Shown one piece after another: positions 1 through 8,295 of a DNA stretch of 64,000 nucleotides. A program made the translations under genes and the position numbers. The notes beneath the pieces were generated by a model, which did not search any database, was not told the DNA's origin, and was given only the letters and a program-made list of their open reading frames with translations. Origin of the DNA: an uncultured Eubacteriales bacterium (GTDB lineage Bacteria > Bacillota > Clostridia > Oscillospirales > Oscillospiraceae); assembly GCA_900547405.1 (NCBI GenBank), contig URGL01000006.1:14608-78607 (forward strand), written 5' to 3'. Numbering within the stretch: position 1 is the stretch's first letter; every line of letters starts with the position of its first letter.

Positions 1-1514
1 AGCCAATGGGAAAAGTTGCTGTCCGCTTTTGGGTCCACCTCCCGGAAGGGATGCATGGCCACGCTAATGCGCTCGCCCTTGGCGCTCCAGGGGGTAAAGT
101 AGTAGTTCCGGGAATAGACCAGGGCCTCCAGGCAGGTCAGGGGATGGCGCAGGAAGAATTTGCCGTGAAGGGCCAAATAAGCCCGGACCTGGGTCTCGTT
201 TTCCGCGTGGTAGGTCCGCTTGATGGTATCCACACCTCTTGTGGAGAACCCGGACACCACAGTGTCGTAATCCAGCACCGCAGCAATGGTCTGCTTCTCC
301 GCCTCCGTCAGCTCCCCGTCATATCTGGCACAGTAGAAGCCGGTAATGGGGTAGAAGAAGCTGTAGTTTTCCTGCTCCATAGGCTTTTCCACACCGATCA
401 GCGGAAAGAGCAGACCGTTCAGGAGAAAATGGACCGCCAGCAGGGCCAGAGTCCCCACCGTTAAAATCTTGTGTTTTTCCCTTTTCAGCAGGGCCAGCCC
501 CAGCAAAGAGAAGGCCACCAGAAACACGGCCCCCTTCCGGGTAGCCGCCGCCAGCAGGGCCAGAATGGCCAGCCGGAGCCAGTCTCCCCTGGATCCGCCC
601 CGGGCTGTGCGGCAGTAGTAAAGTACGAAGAGCAGGTAGACCGGCGCGTGGATAAAGTCCTTCAGTGCCGCGGCGCAGAAGGAGGCAAAGGCAGGCACCA
701 GGCCAAAGAAGGCACACAGGAGTGCCCCGGCCTTCCTAGTCCCCCTCTGGGCCGTCAGCTCTTCGCAGGCAAAGCCGCAGGCGAAAAGCCCCAGAAGCGT
801 CTGAAAGATCACGCAGCAGAAGATCCCCCAATTGTCCCCGCCGATCCTTTGGCCCAGGGTAAAGAGAGGGCCGTAGACAAAGCTGAGGATCAGAGGGTTG
901 GAGGCCTCATAGGGCATAACCCCTTGAAATTGCAGAATTTGGGCATCGGTATCCGCGTAAATGGATCCGGGAGACCGGAGGATCAGGATGGGCAGCCAGC
1001 ACAGGAGCAGCACCCCCGCCCACAGCAGCATCCGCTTCCGGGACCGGGGAATGGGCTCCCGGACCTGCCGGGGCCGGTTCAGGAGCCCGCAGAAGAGCAG
1101 CACCGCCCCATACCAGCACAGCCCCCCGGTGAGCCAGAAGAGCAGGCTCTCGGCGCTTCCCGCCTCCGGGAAGGCCCAAAGGTCTTGCAGCATTCCCGTG
1201 GGGGACTGATGGATGAGGGTCATACCGGCAAAGAACAGCCCCAGAACAACGCCGGGCCAGTATATCTTTTTTTCCTCCTTCAGGACCCAGACCGTGCCGA
1301 AGCCCGCCGCCAGACACAAAAGGCCCAGGATCAGCAGTCCGATTTTTCCCCCGGACAGGCTGTAGGCCAGGCCAAAGCGCAGATGGGCACCGGCGCTTCC
1401 CCCACCGGCCCCCCACTGAATGGCCCGGATCATCAGGCCGGAGGCCAGGCAGATACCGGCCCACAGCAGGGCCCATAGGAGCCCCTTCCATTCTTTTCGC
1501 ATCCCGTTGGCCAT
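1..1514 (-). CDS. Polytopic membrane protein, DUF6020/glycosyltransferase-39-like, C-terminus off window
   Basis: The frame is open from an ATG at 1514 to the window edge, so only about 504 N-terminal residues are visible and no stop is seen. At least eight to ten hydrophobic segments alternate with short Arg/Lys-rich loops, as in multi-pass membrane enzymes of the GT-C/DUF6020 kind. Around residues 185-210 there is a PGSIYADTDAQ stretch followed by NPLILSFVYGP, resembling the acidic loop and (H)P..T/S motif of those families. Members are thought to move lipid-linked sugars, but the activity here is inference. A second in-frame ATG lies four codons downstream at 1502. It is followed closely by the DUF5662 and prfC genes on the same strand, probably one transcript read right to left. 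Confidence 0.6.
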   Translation of the reverse strand, partial: MANGMRKEWKGLLWALLWAGICLASGLMIRAIQWGAGGGSAGAHLRFGLAYSLSGGKIGLLILGLLCLAAGFGTVWVLKEEKKIYWPGVVLGLFFAGMTLIHQSPTGMLQDLWAFPEAGSAESLLFWLTGGLCWYGAVLLFCGLLNRPRQVREPIPRSRKRMLLWAGVLLLCWLPILILRSPGSIYADTDAQILQFQGVMPYEASNPLILSFVYGPLFTLGQRIGGDNWGIFCCVIFQTLLGLFACGFACEELTAQRGTRKAGALLCAFFGLVPAFASFCAAALKDFIHAPVYLLFVLYYCRTARGGSRGDWLRLAILALLAAATRKGAVFLVAFSLLGLALLKREKHKILTVGTLALLAVHFLLNGLLFPLIGVEKPMEQENYSFFYPITGFYCARYDGELTEAEKQTIAAVLDYDTVVSGFSTRGVDTIKRTYHAENETQVRAYLALHGKFFLRHPLTCLEALVYSRNYYFTPWSAKGERISVAMHPFREVDPKADSNFSHW

Positions 1515-1522
1515 ATCGCGCC

Positions 1523-2071
1523 TCACAGTTCCCAAGGGAAGGGCTTATCCTTCAGCACGGACTGACGGATATAGCGGAAGGTCTCCTCCTCCCCCTTATC
1601 CCGGAGCATTTCCAGAAGGTAGCCCAGGGCTTTTTCCGTATTTGGGTGCATCAGCAGCCGTTCCCGGCTTTTTTGGAAGTATTTCACGGGAGAGGCCGAC
1701 GTATAGGCCTTCCCCTGATAGGTCATGCAGGCGGCCCGCCGGTCCATGACCATCTCCACTAAGTACCGCCTGGGCATTTCCACCGACTCATAGCGGCGGG
1801 TCTCCAGACTCAGGTCCGTCCAGTATTCGTAGTGATGCTTGTTCCGGCCCTTGTGGTGCATCCAGGCCAGGCTGTAGCCCTTCTCCTCCCGCTCGGCGGT
1901 GTTGGGGCTCCGGGTGCCCTGGTAATACCTGGCTCCATTCCAGAACTCCACCGGGGAGAATTTGGAAAGGTCATGGGTCAGCCCCTGGCGGTAGAGCCCT
2001 ACCCGGAAGCAGCCGCACATCACCAGCCACCGGTGGTGGCTGATGGTTTTGAGATGTCCCCAGATGTGCAT
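1523..2071 (-). CDS. DUF5662 family protein
   Basis: A 182-residue soluble protein. The N-terminal part carries His-rich conserved patches: HIWGHLKTISHH near residue 2, LTHDLSKFSPVEF near 31, and AWMHHKGRNKHHYEYW near 69. This order of a THD(L)SK motif and a HH..NKHH..YW motif is what I know from DUF5662 proteins, which are common next to housekeeping genes in Clostridia. The clustered His/Asp residues suggest metal binding (HD-like), but no reaction is established and I infer none. The gene sits 5 bp downstream of prfC and just upstream of the membrane protein at the window edge, so it is probably co-transcribed with prfC. The start is the ATG after a GGAAGGA-like site. Confidence 0.8.
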   Translation of the reverse strand: MHIWGHLKTISHHRWLVMCGCFRVGLYRQGLTHDLSKFSPVEFWNGARYYQGTRSPNTAEREEKGYSLAWMHHKGRNKHHYEYWTDLSLETRRYESVEMPRRYLVEMVMDRRAACMTYQGKAYTSASPVKYFQKSRERLLMHPNTEKALGYLLEMLRDKGEEETFRYIRQSVLKDKPFPWEL

Positions 2072-2076
2072 AGCGC

Positions 2077-3669
2077 TTATCCTTCCGAAACCACGATTTC
2101 ACTGACTTTCAGCCCCGGATTTCTCCGGCAGGTGAAGTCAATGGCCCAGTAGCTGGAGAAGACCAGCAAGTTCCGGCCCCGGTAGTCCTCCAGCAGCTCC
2201 GCGTCGGTGCCCAGATTCAGGTCCGTCAGCTCTCCGGGGTACTCATCGATCAGCCGGATCTCCTCGTAGGGCAAGCCCTCCATGCGCAGATCCACGCCGT
2301 ATTCGTTCTTCATCCGGTATTCAAACACATCAAACTGCAGCGTACCCACAACGCCTACAATGACCTCCTCCATGCCGGAATTCGGTACCTTGAAGATCTG
2401 GATCGCGCCCTCCTGGGCGATCTGCTCCGTACCCTTTACAAACTGTTTGCGCTTCATAGAGTCCTTAGCGGACACCCGGGCGAAATGCTCCGGCGCAAAG
2501 GTGGGGATGCCGGAATAGGTGAACTTCTTGCCGGGCACGGTAATGGTGTCGCCAATGGCAAAAATGCCCGGGTCAAACACGCCGATCACGTCCCCGGCGT
2601 AGGCCTCTTCCACGATCTCCCGCTCGGCCGCCATCATCTGCTGGGGCTGGGACAGGCGCATTTTCTTGTTTCCCTGGACATGATAATATTCCGCGTCCCG
2701 CTGGAACTTGCCGGAGCAGATGCGCATAAAGGCCAGCCGGTCCCGGTGGGCCTTGTTCATGTTTGCCTGGATCTTGAAAACGAAAGCAGAGAAATCCGGG
2801 CTGAAGGGGTCGATGGTGCCGCAGTCCGCCACCCGGGCCAGAGGCGGGGGCGTCAGCTGCAAAAAGGCCTCCAGGAAAGGCTCAATGCCGAAGTTCGTCA
2901 GAGCGGAGCCGAAGAACACCGGGCTCAGCTGGCCTTTGCGGACCTCCTCCAGGTCCATTTCCCGGCCGGCGGACAGGAGCTCCACATCGTCAATGAGCTG
3001 TTGATGCTTCTTTTCACTGCCCAGGTGCTCCGCCACCTCCGGATCGTAAAGGTCGATGGCCACTTTTCCGGCCTTATTCTTGCCGGACACGCCGGAGAAG
3101 AACAGCAGCTGGCTATTCTCCCGGTCGTACACCCCCTGGAAATCCTTGCCGGAGCCAATAGGCCAGTTCATGGCGTAGGTCTCGATGCCCAGCTCCCGTT
3201 CCAACTCATCCAGCAGGTCGAAGGGGTCCTTGGCCTCCCGGTCCATTTTGTTGACGAAGGTGAAAATGGGAATGTGCCGCATGGCGCAGACCTTAAAGAG
3301 CTTCCGGGTCTGGGGCTCCACGCCCTTGGCACCGTCGATGACCATGACGGCAGAATCCGCAGCCATCAGGGTCCGATAGGTGTCCTCAGAGAAGTCCTGG
3401 TGACCCGGGGTATCCAGAATATTGATGCAATAGCCGTTATACTGGAACTGCATAACGGACGAGGTAACGGAAATACCGCGCTGCTTTTCGATCTCCATCC
3501 AGTCGGAGGTAGCGGCCCGGGAGTTCTTCTTCCCCTTGACCACACCGGCCTGGGCAATGGCTCCGCCGTAGAGCAGGAATTTTTCTGTCAGAGTGGTTTT
3601 ACCGGCGTCCGGGTGGGAGATGATGGCAAAGGTGCGGCGGCGTTTGATTTCTTCTTCCAATGTTGACAT
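2077..3669 (-). CDS. prfC: Peptide chain release factor 3 (RF3)
   Basis: A 530-residue translational GTPase. The P-loop AIISHPDAGKTTLTEK is at about residue 14, followed by the RF3-specific stretch KNSRAATSDWMEIEKQRGISVTSS (switch I), DTPGHQDFSED (switch II, about 86) and NKMD (about 139). Length and motif order match RF3, not EF-G. RF3 removes RF1 and RF2 from the ribosome after peptide release and acts in the cytosol. The ATG is preceded by GGAGG at 7 nt. The gene leads a probable cluster with the DUF5662 gene and the membrane protein downstream. A very short reading frame with its own good ribosome site lies upstream in the leader (see separate entry). Confidence 0.97.
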   Translation of the reverse strand: MSTLEEEIKRRRTFAIISHPDAGKTTLTEKFLLYGGAIAQAGVVKGKKNSRAATSDWMEIEKQRGISVTSSVMQFQYNGYCINILDTPGHQDFSEDTYRTLMAADSAVMVIDGAKGVEPQTRKLFKVCAMRHIPIFTFVNKMDREAKDPFDLLDELERELGIETYAMNWPIGSGKDFQGVYDRENSQLLFFSGVSGKNKAGKVAIDLYDPEVAEHLGSEKKHQQLIDDVELLSAGREMDLEEVRKGQLSPVFFGSALTNFGIEPFLEAFLQLTPPPLARVADCGTIDPFSPDFSAFVFKIQANMNKAHRDRLAFMRICSGKFQRDAEYYHVQGNKKMRLSQPQQMMAAEREIVEEAYAGDVIGVFDPGIFAIGDTITVPGKKFTYSGIPTFAPEHFARVSAKDSMKRKQFVKGTEQIAQEGAIQIFKVPNSGMEEVIVGVVGTLQFDVFEYRMKNEYGVDLRMEGLPYEEIRLIDEYPGELTDLNLGTDAELLEDYRGRNLLVFSSYWAIDFTCRRNPGLKVSEIVVSEG

Positions 3670-3717
3670 GGTTAGTCCTCCGTTTGTTCTGGGTTTTTCT
3701 GTTCTTCCAAAAGAGGG

Positions 3718-3741
3718 CTAATGCGGACTGTGAAGCGGCAT
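3718..3741 (-). other. Possible seven-codon leader peptide upstream of prfC
   Basis: In the prfC leader a GGAGG (RC of 3748-3752) stands 5 nt before an ATG that opens the peptide MPLHSPH and ends in TAG, about 48 nt before the prfC start. The ribosome site is as strong as that of prfC. It could be a regulatory uORF, which would be apt for a release-factor gene, or a chance frame. No homologue is known to me. Confidence 0.2.
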
Positions 3742-3838
3742 AGGTTCCTCCAAAATAACGAAATCAGAATAAATCATCTTATTTTAACACAAACGGCGCC
3801 TCGTTACAAGGGGTTTTCAGGCTTTTTTCCGTTATGAA

Positions 3839-3866
3839 AATCCGGCCCGCGGTTGCGGGCCGGAAA
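3839..3866 (-). terminator. Terminator of the Lgt-like gene
   Basis: A near-perfect GC-rich hairpin, CCGGCCCGC / GCGGGCCGG with a 4-nt loop, lies directly after the stop of the Lgt-like gene and is followed on the minus strand by a short T-rich tail (ATTTTC). It separates that gene from prfC. Confidence 0.75.
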
Positions 3867-3868
3867 AA

Positions 3869-4876
3869 TCAGGTAATATTGGGGTAGATCGTTGGCATGC
3901 TCCTGGGGATCTCCCGCTTTCTGGTCAGGACCCACAGGACGGTGCCCAGCAGCACCACCCCCGCCAGGGAGCTTCCCATGACGGTATAGGCGAAGGCCGC
4001 CTGATTGCCGTGGCGCTGGACATAGTACTCCATCCATCCCGCCAATCCCAGCAGCACCAGGCAGGAGCCCAGCACCGTCAGGCAGCCGGGCGTCCAGCCG
4101 TTGGCCCGGCGGTAGCGGACAGCGAAGACGGCCAGAGGGACCACCACCGCCGCCACGCAAAGGATCTGCACCACACTGACAAAGCCGTTGCTGCGGAAAT
4201 AGAGGGAATCAAACCGGGTGGAGTCCAGTACCGCCTGCGCGGCTCCATAATAGAGGCAGAACATCCAGAATAGGTCTCCGTCCTTCCGGCGGTAGCCTTT
4301 CCTTCCCCAGAAATAGAGCCCCACCAGCAGGAGAAATACCGCCGCCGTCACCAAGGCCTGGATGAGAAAGGTGGCCAGCCGGTATTCCGTGGCCCCGGTG
4401 CTTGGATTCACCAGCCCACTGGCCCAGATGCTTCCTTCTGCAACAATCCCACCTCTGTCTGCCGTGTTGCACAGCCCGGAGAGCCTGCCCAGGCTCACGG
4501 CCCCGGCCCCGGCAATGCTCATAGCATCCAGCATGGCCCCAAAGTGCCGTCCCCGGCGAACCAGCGCCGCCAGGCAGGCCGCCAGAAAGCACCCGGCGAA
4601 GGCCCCCATCAGGGCCAGACCTCCTACGGAATAGTCCGTCATGGCCTCCTGTAGGCTCCGGTAGCTGTCCTGCCGGAAATACCAGTGGCACAGCCTCGCC
4701 AGCACCACGCCCAGCCCCAGGGCCAGGGGCACCACGCAGAAGGCCCCCACCACATCCGGCTCATCCCAAAGATAGAAGAACCAGAAGAGGAAGACCCCTA
4801 CCGCCGCCGCAAAGGCCACAATGACGGTGCTCCAATAGATGCTGTAATGGCCGATCAAAAACGCCACAGAGTCCAT
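3869..4876 (-). CDS. Divergent Lgt-like (prolipoprotein diacylglyceryl transferase family) membrane protein
   Basis: A 335-residue protein with about seven to eight membrane segments. The central part, with an ARLCHWYF stretch, then GGLALMGAFAG, then GRLSGLCNTADRG and a C-terminal half rich in helices, follows the layout of Lgt, in which the equivalent blocks are usually GG(M)SxHGG and GRxGNFxNxExxG. Here the His of HGG is replaced (MGA) and the Asn of GRIGN is a Gly, so residues considered essential in Lgt appear to be missing. It is probably a paralogue that does not load lipoproteins; the true substrate is unknown. The ATG has AGGAGG at 8 nt. It is 3 bp downstream of the phosphodiester glycosidase gene and likely co-transcribed with it, so a cell-envelope role is plausible. 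Confidence 0.6.
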   Translation of the reverse strand: MDSVAFLIGHYSIYWSTVIVAFAAAVGVFLFWFFYLWDEPDVVGAFCVVPLALGLGVVLARLCHWYFRQDSYRSLQEAMTDYSVGGLALMGAFAGCFLAACLAALVRRGRHFGAMLDAMSIAGAGAVSLGRLSGLCNTADRGGIVAEGSIWASGLVNPSTGATEYRLATFLIQALVTAAVFLLLVGLYFWGRKGYRRKDGDLFWMFCLYYGAAQAVLDSTRFDSLYFRSNGFVSVVQILCVAAVVVPLAVFAVRYRRANGWTPGCLTVLGSCLVLLGLAGWMEYYVQRHGNQAAFAYTVMGSSLAGVVLLGTVLWVLTRKREIPRSMPTIYPNIT

Positions 4877-4879
4877 TTG

Positions 4880-5998
4880 TTATTCCTCCTTTGGCTTTGC
4901 CGTGGCAAAATAGATGATGTCACTGATCCTGCGCTGGCTGCCGTAGTTCACCTGATTGATGACCTCGTTGTCCATGACCACCGTGGCCGTCTGGCCTCCA
5001 TCCAGGTTGTAGGCCTGGCGGCAGCCGGTGGAGGCAAAGAGTTTGGCGAAACGGATGATGTCCGGGGTAGAGGTGTCCTCCCCGTCCCGGTTGCAGGCAA
5101 GATAGAGATAGTGGAGCTTATCCAGCTGGCCGATCCCCGCCCGGGCGTAGCAGCGGTCCATTTCTCCGATGGGGTAATTGACCCGCCAATGGACCTCCCC
5201 ATCCTGGACCAGGGTAGGCCCGAAGGAAAGGCTGAACCGGATCCGGTTTTCGTCCACGTACTTCTGGAGCTCCTCCAGGTCCCCGAAGCTCTCTCCCAGG
5301 GTTACCTGCAAATTGCCCTCAGAATCAATATAGCATTGGTCCGGCAGAGACCGGCTGGTCCGCAGGCCCACTCCGTCCAGCACCACAGTGCCGTCTGGCC
5401 GGTATCCATAGTAATCCGCACTGCAGGCCACCACGGCGTTGACGGTCTGGGACATCTCCGTGGTCAGCATCAGCTTTCCGGAGCCGAAGCTGTCCCCCGC
5501 CAGATACCGGCGGAATTGGGAGGGGTCCATGATCTTCACCTCAGAGAAGGTCACCGCCAACTCGTCGATGACCTGTTTCCAGGTAATGGCCAGGATCGTT
5601 TCATCCAAATAATAGTGGACCTCACTGCCGGGAAGCAGGGTGACCTCTGTGGAAAAATAGGTATCCTGCCCCTCCAGCACATCCCTGGCCTCTTCCAGCA
5701 GCCATCCCAGGCTCTGGGGGTCGTCGGTGGTGCCGTAGCGCTGGGGATCCGGTTCCGGAGCCGCCGGAGCGTCCGCCGCGATCCAATAGGTCTTTTTCAC
5801 CGAGGCAATGCCTGCCAGGGCATCCGCCAATTGGTTGTGAATGGCGTTGCCGTATCGGGCCCCCAGGTCCGTCTCCACGGTGGAGACGCTGCCGGTCTGA
5901 CCGCTGCCGAAAAGCAGCAGCGTCCCCAGTATCCCCCCGGAAAGGGCAACCATGGCCATACACAGAAGCACCGTCAGCAGGGTTTTGACTGCTTTCAT
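4880..5998 (-). CDS. Membrane-anchored phosphodiester glycosidase-like (NAGPA/DUF2233) protein
   Basis: A 372-residue protein with an N-terminal signal anchor (hydrophobic residues about 5-33). The C-terminal end carries the hallmark NLDGGQTATVVMD near residue 333 followed by R.ISDIIYFA, which is the conserved end of the phosphodiester glycosidase (NAGPA, DUF2233) fold, and an internal YYGYRPDGTVVLDGVGL block fits the same domain. Such proteins cleave N-acetylglucosamine phosphodiesters in the human enzyme; in bacteria they are linked to exopolysaccharide or teichoic-acid-like polymers outside the membrane. Substrate here is unknown. A short hypothetical membrane-anchored protein is encoded immediately upstream and an Lgt-like protein immediately downstream, all on one strand with gaps under 5 bp. 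Confidence 0.75.
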   Translation of the reverse strand: MKAVKTLLTVLLCMAMVALSGGILGTLLLFGSGQTGSVSTVETDLGARYGNAIHNQLADALAGIASVKKTYWIAADAPAAPEPDPQRYGTTDDPQSLGWLLEEARDVLEGQDTYFSTEVTLLPGSEVHYYLDETILAITWKQVIDELAVTFSEVKIMDPSQFRRYLAGDSFGSGKLMLTTEMSQTVNAVVACSADYYGYRPDGTVVLDGVGLRTSRSLPDQCYIDSEGNLQVTLGESFGDLEELQKYVDENRIRFSLSFGPTLVQDGEVHWRVNYPIGEMDRCYARAGIGQLDKLHYLYLACNRDGEDTSTPDIIRFAKLFASTGCRQAYNLDGGQTATVVMDNEVINQVNYGSQRRISDIIYFATAKPKEE

Positions 5999-6002
5999 CT
6001 CC

Positions 6003-6644
6003 TCACCCCTTTTCCAGTCCGCCGGAGAGCAGATCCAGCAGCCTCTGATCCGGCCGGACCCACCAGCTTCCGTTTACGTAACACAGGCCCAGCGTCAGGG
6101 TCTGCTGCCGGGTTTCCACAGGTTCTTCCATGGCTTTCTTCGCCGCCTCCAGGATCACACTCTCCGTCACATCCTGCCGGTAGCCTCCCTGGTCGTCATA
6201 GACCTCTTCCATACTGTCCGCGGCCTGGATTCTCTCCGTCAGGATCTCCGGGGCCAGTACCCCCATGCGCTCTGTCAGGGCTTTCAGGTCCGGCAGGGTC
6301 ACGGTCACATTCTGGCTGAGGCCCCGGTCCCCCGGGTAGAGGCCTCCGTCCAGAGTGTAGCTCAGACCGTCATAGTAGTATTGCCACAGAAGGCCCTCTG
6401 CGCTCTGTGCGCTTTGGTCCGGCACCGTGAATTGGGGCGTTCCCAGAATATATCCTCCGGCAGCCTCCAGGTTCCCTTGGACCAGAGCCTCCATCAGTCC
6501 CCGGGCTGCATTTTCCGCCTCCGGGTCCATGTCCACCACCAACGTTCCCCGCGCCGGTGCCGTAAAGGCCGCGAATACCGTCAGTCCCCCCAGCACAAAG
6601 GCCAGCAGAAGGCTGACAATACACCATGCTCTTCTTCCCTTCAT
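6003..6644 (-). CDS. Hypothetical membrane-anchored extracytoplasmic protein
   Basis: A 213-residue protein that I do not recognise. The first about 30 residues form a signal anchor (Arg-Arg followed by a long hydrophobic run). The rest is acidic and soluble, with a YYYDGLSYTL segment and a C-terminal NGSWWVRPDQ segment of a kind seen in NTF2-like or DUF4878-like extracellular domains; I cannot assign it further. The ATG follows GAGGA at about 7 nt. It is the first gene of a run of three with the phosphodiester glycosidase and the Lgt-like protein, so it likely works at the same envelope step. Confidence 0.65.
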   Translation of the reverse strand: MKGRRAWCIVSLLLAFVLGGLTVFAAFTAPARGTLVVDMDPEAENAARGLMEALVQGNLEAAGGYILGTPQFTVPDQSAQSAEGLLWQYYYDGLSYTLDGGLYPGDRGLSQNVTVTLPDLKALTERMGVLAPEILTERIQAADSMEEVYDDQGGYRQDVTESVILEAAKKAMEEPVETRQQTLTLGLCYVNGSWWVRPDQRLLDLLSGGLEKG

Positions 6645-6759
6645 TCCCGTTCCTCACTTTGCGGATTGGTTTTCCATCCTAGTTTTGTGCGTTCCGGAAT
6701 TATTATACACACAGGGGCTGTTGTGGTCAACATAATAAATTCTTAAGAATAAAGAAATA

Positions 6760-6836
6760 CCCTCTCCTGGGAGAGGGTGGCAGGGCCGTGCCGGGACAGG
6801 TGTGGGGCGGCACCTTCCCCCAGGGAAGGGCAAGGG
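6760..6836. repeat. Intergenic palindromic repeat, copy 1
   Basis: It begins with the hairpin CCCTCTCC / GGAGAGGG, then a GGCAGGGC...GTGTGGGGCGG core, and ends with CCTTCCCCCAGGGAAGG. The same modules recur at 14970-15100 and 17237-17358. Position directly after the symporter gene means it may also terminate transcription. Confidence 0.8.
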
Positions 6837-6837
6837 T

Positions 6838-8223
6838 TTACTTGCCGTCCACCCTTTCCCGGACCATTTTCACCACGGTGCCGGACAGGAGGAACAGGCC
6901 GATAAGGTTGGGGATGACCATCATGCCGTTGAAGGTTTCGGCCAGGTCCCACAGCAGCCCCAGGTCGATGGTAGCGCCCAGAATGGCCACAAAGGAATAG
7001 ACGATCATAAAGCCTCGGTTGGCCTTGGAGCCCACCAGAAATTCCATACACCGGGTGCCATAGAGTCCCCAGCCGATGATGGTGGAGAAGGCGAAGCAGC
7101 ACATGGCCAAGGCCGCCAGCAAGGATGCAATATTGCCATAGACCGCAGTAAACCCGCTGATGGTCAGCTCCGCCCCCGCCGCCGCGCCATAGTGAATATT
7201 CTCCCCGCTGATGAGGATAACAAAGGCGGTCATGGAGCAGATGACAATGGTATCGGCAAAAACCTCGAAGATGCCGAAGTAGCCCTGACGGATGGGGTCA
7301 TCCACATCGGAAGCGGCGTGGGCGATGGAGCCGGTGCCCAGGCCCGCCTCGTTGGAGAAGATGCCCCGGGACACGCCCTTTTTCATACACAAAAACAGAC
7401 TGCCCACGGCACCGCCGGTGACGGCAGCGGGGTTGAAGGCCCCCTTGAGGATCATGGCCAGCACCCCCGGCACCCGGTTCAGGTTCAGCACCAGCACCCC
7501 CAGGGCCATGGTCACATACACCAGGGCCATAAAGGGCACCAATTTTTCCGCCACATTGCCAATGCGCTTCAAGCCCCCTACCAGCACCATAGCCACCAGC
7601 AGGGCAATGCCGATGCCGATCCCCAGGTTGACACTCTTCAGGGCCCCGGCGGAGGAGACCAGGTTGAAGTTCACCAGGGCCGTATCGATGGCCGTGACGA
7701 TGGCGTTGACCTGGGTGGCGTTGCCGGTGCCGAAGACCGTCAAAACGCCCAGCACCGCGTAAATAACCGCCAGGAACTGCCACTTCTTCCCCAGGCCGTT
7801 TTTGATGTAGTACATAGGTCCTCCGACCCAGTCCCCTTCCCGGTTCTTCTCCCGGAAGTGGACCGCCAGGGTGACCTCGGCGAACTTGGTGCACATGCCC
7901 AGCAGGGCGCTGCACCACATCCAGAACACAGCGCCCGGCCCGCCGATGGCGATGGCCCCCGCCACACCGGCAATGTTGCCCGTGCCTACGGTAGCCGCCA
8001 GAGCGGTGCACACCGCCTGGAAGGGAGTGACCGCCCCCTGGGCAGCATCGGTTTTGTGGAACATCCGGCCGAAGGTCTCCTTCATGGAGATGCCGAATTT
8101 GCGGATCTGAATAAACCGGGTCCGGAAGCTGAGCCACAGGCCCACGCCCACAATGCACACCATAGCGGGCACACCCCAGACGAAGTTATTCACCGCCGAA
8201 TTGACAGCAGCAATGGTTTCCAT
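6838..8223 (-). CDS. Sodium:alanine symporter family (AGCS) transporter
   Basis: A 461-residue integral membrane protein with about ten hydrophobic helices. Conserved AGCS blocks are present: TALAATVGTGNIAGVAGAI near residue 72, GPGAVFWMW near 93, GGPMYYIKNGLG near 132 and FSNEAGLGTGSIAHA near 303. These define the Na+/alanine(glycine) carrier family, which imports small neutral amino acids driven by sodium in the cytoplasmic membrane. The ATG has a GAGAGGA site at 6 nt. The gene stands alone; downstream is the palindromic intergenic repeat and upstream, 72 bp away, the end of the M24 peptidase gene. The exact amino-acid substrate cannot be told from sequence. Confidence 0.95.
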   Translation of the reverse strand: METIAAVNSAVNNFVWGVPAMVCIVGVGLWLSFRTRFIQIRKFGISMKETFGRMFHKTDAAQGAVTPFQAVCTALAATVGTGNIAGVAGAIAIGGPGAVFWMWCSALLGMCTKFAEVTLAVHFREKNREGDWVGGPMYYIKNGLGKKWQFLAVIYAVLGVLTVFGTGNATQVNAIVTAIDTALVNFNLVSSAGALKSVNLGIGIGIALLVAMVLVGGLKRIGNVAEKLVPFMALVYVTMALGVLVLNLNRVPGVLAMILKGAFNPAAVTGGAVGSLFLCMKKGVSRGIFSNEAGLGTGSIAHAASDVDDPIRQGYFGIFEVFADTIVICSMTAFVILISGENIHYGAAAGAELTISGFTAVYGNIASLLAALAMCCFAFSTIIGWGLYGTRCMEFLVGSKANRGFMIVYSFVAILGATIDLGLLWDLAETFNGMMVIPNLIGLFLLSGTVVKMVRERVDGK

Positions 8224-8295
8224 AGATCGTCCTCTCTTTTTTCAAACAAGATGAGGTCTATTGTACCACACCGGCGGTCAGATGTCCATCAGAAA

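Noticed and set aside
2485..3666. Long plus-strand frame opposite prfC
   Set aside because: It mirrors the RF3 gene, has no ribosome site and is low-complexity; a shadow of GC-rich codon use.
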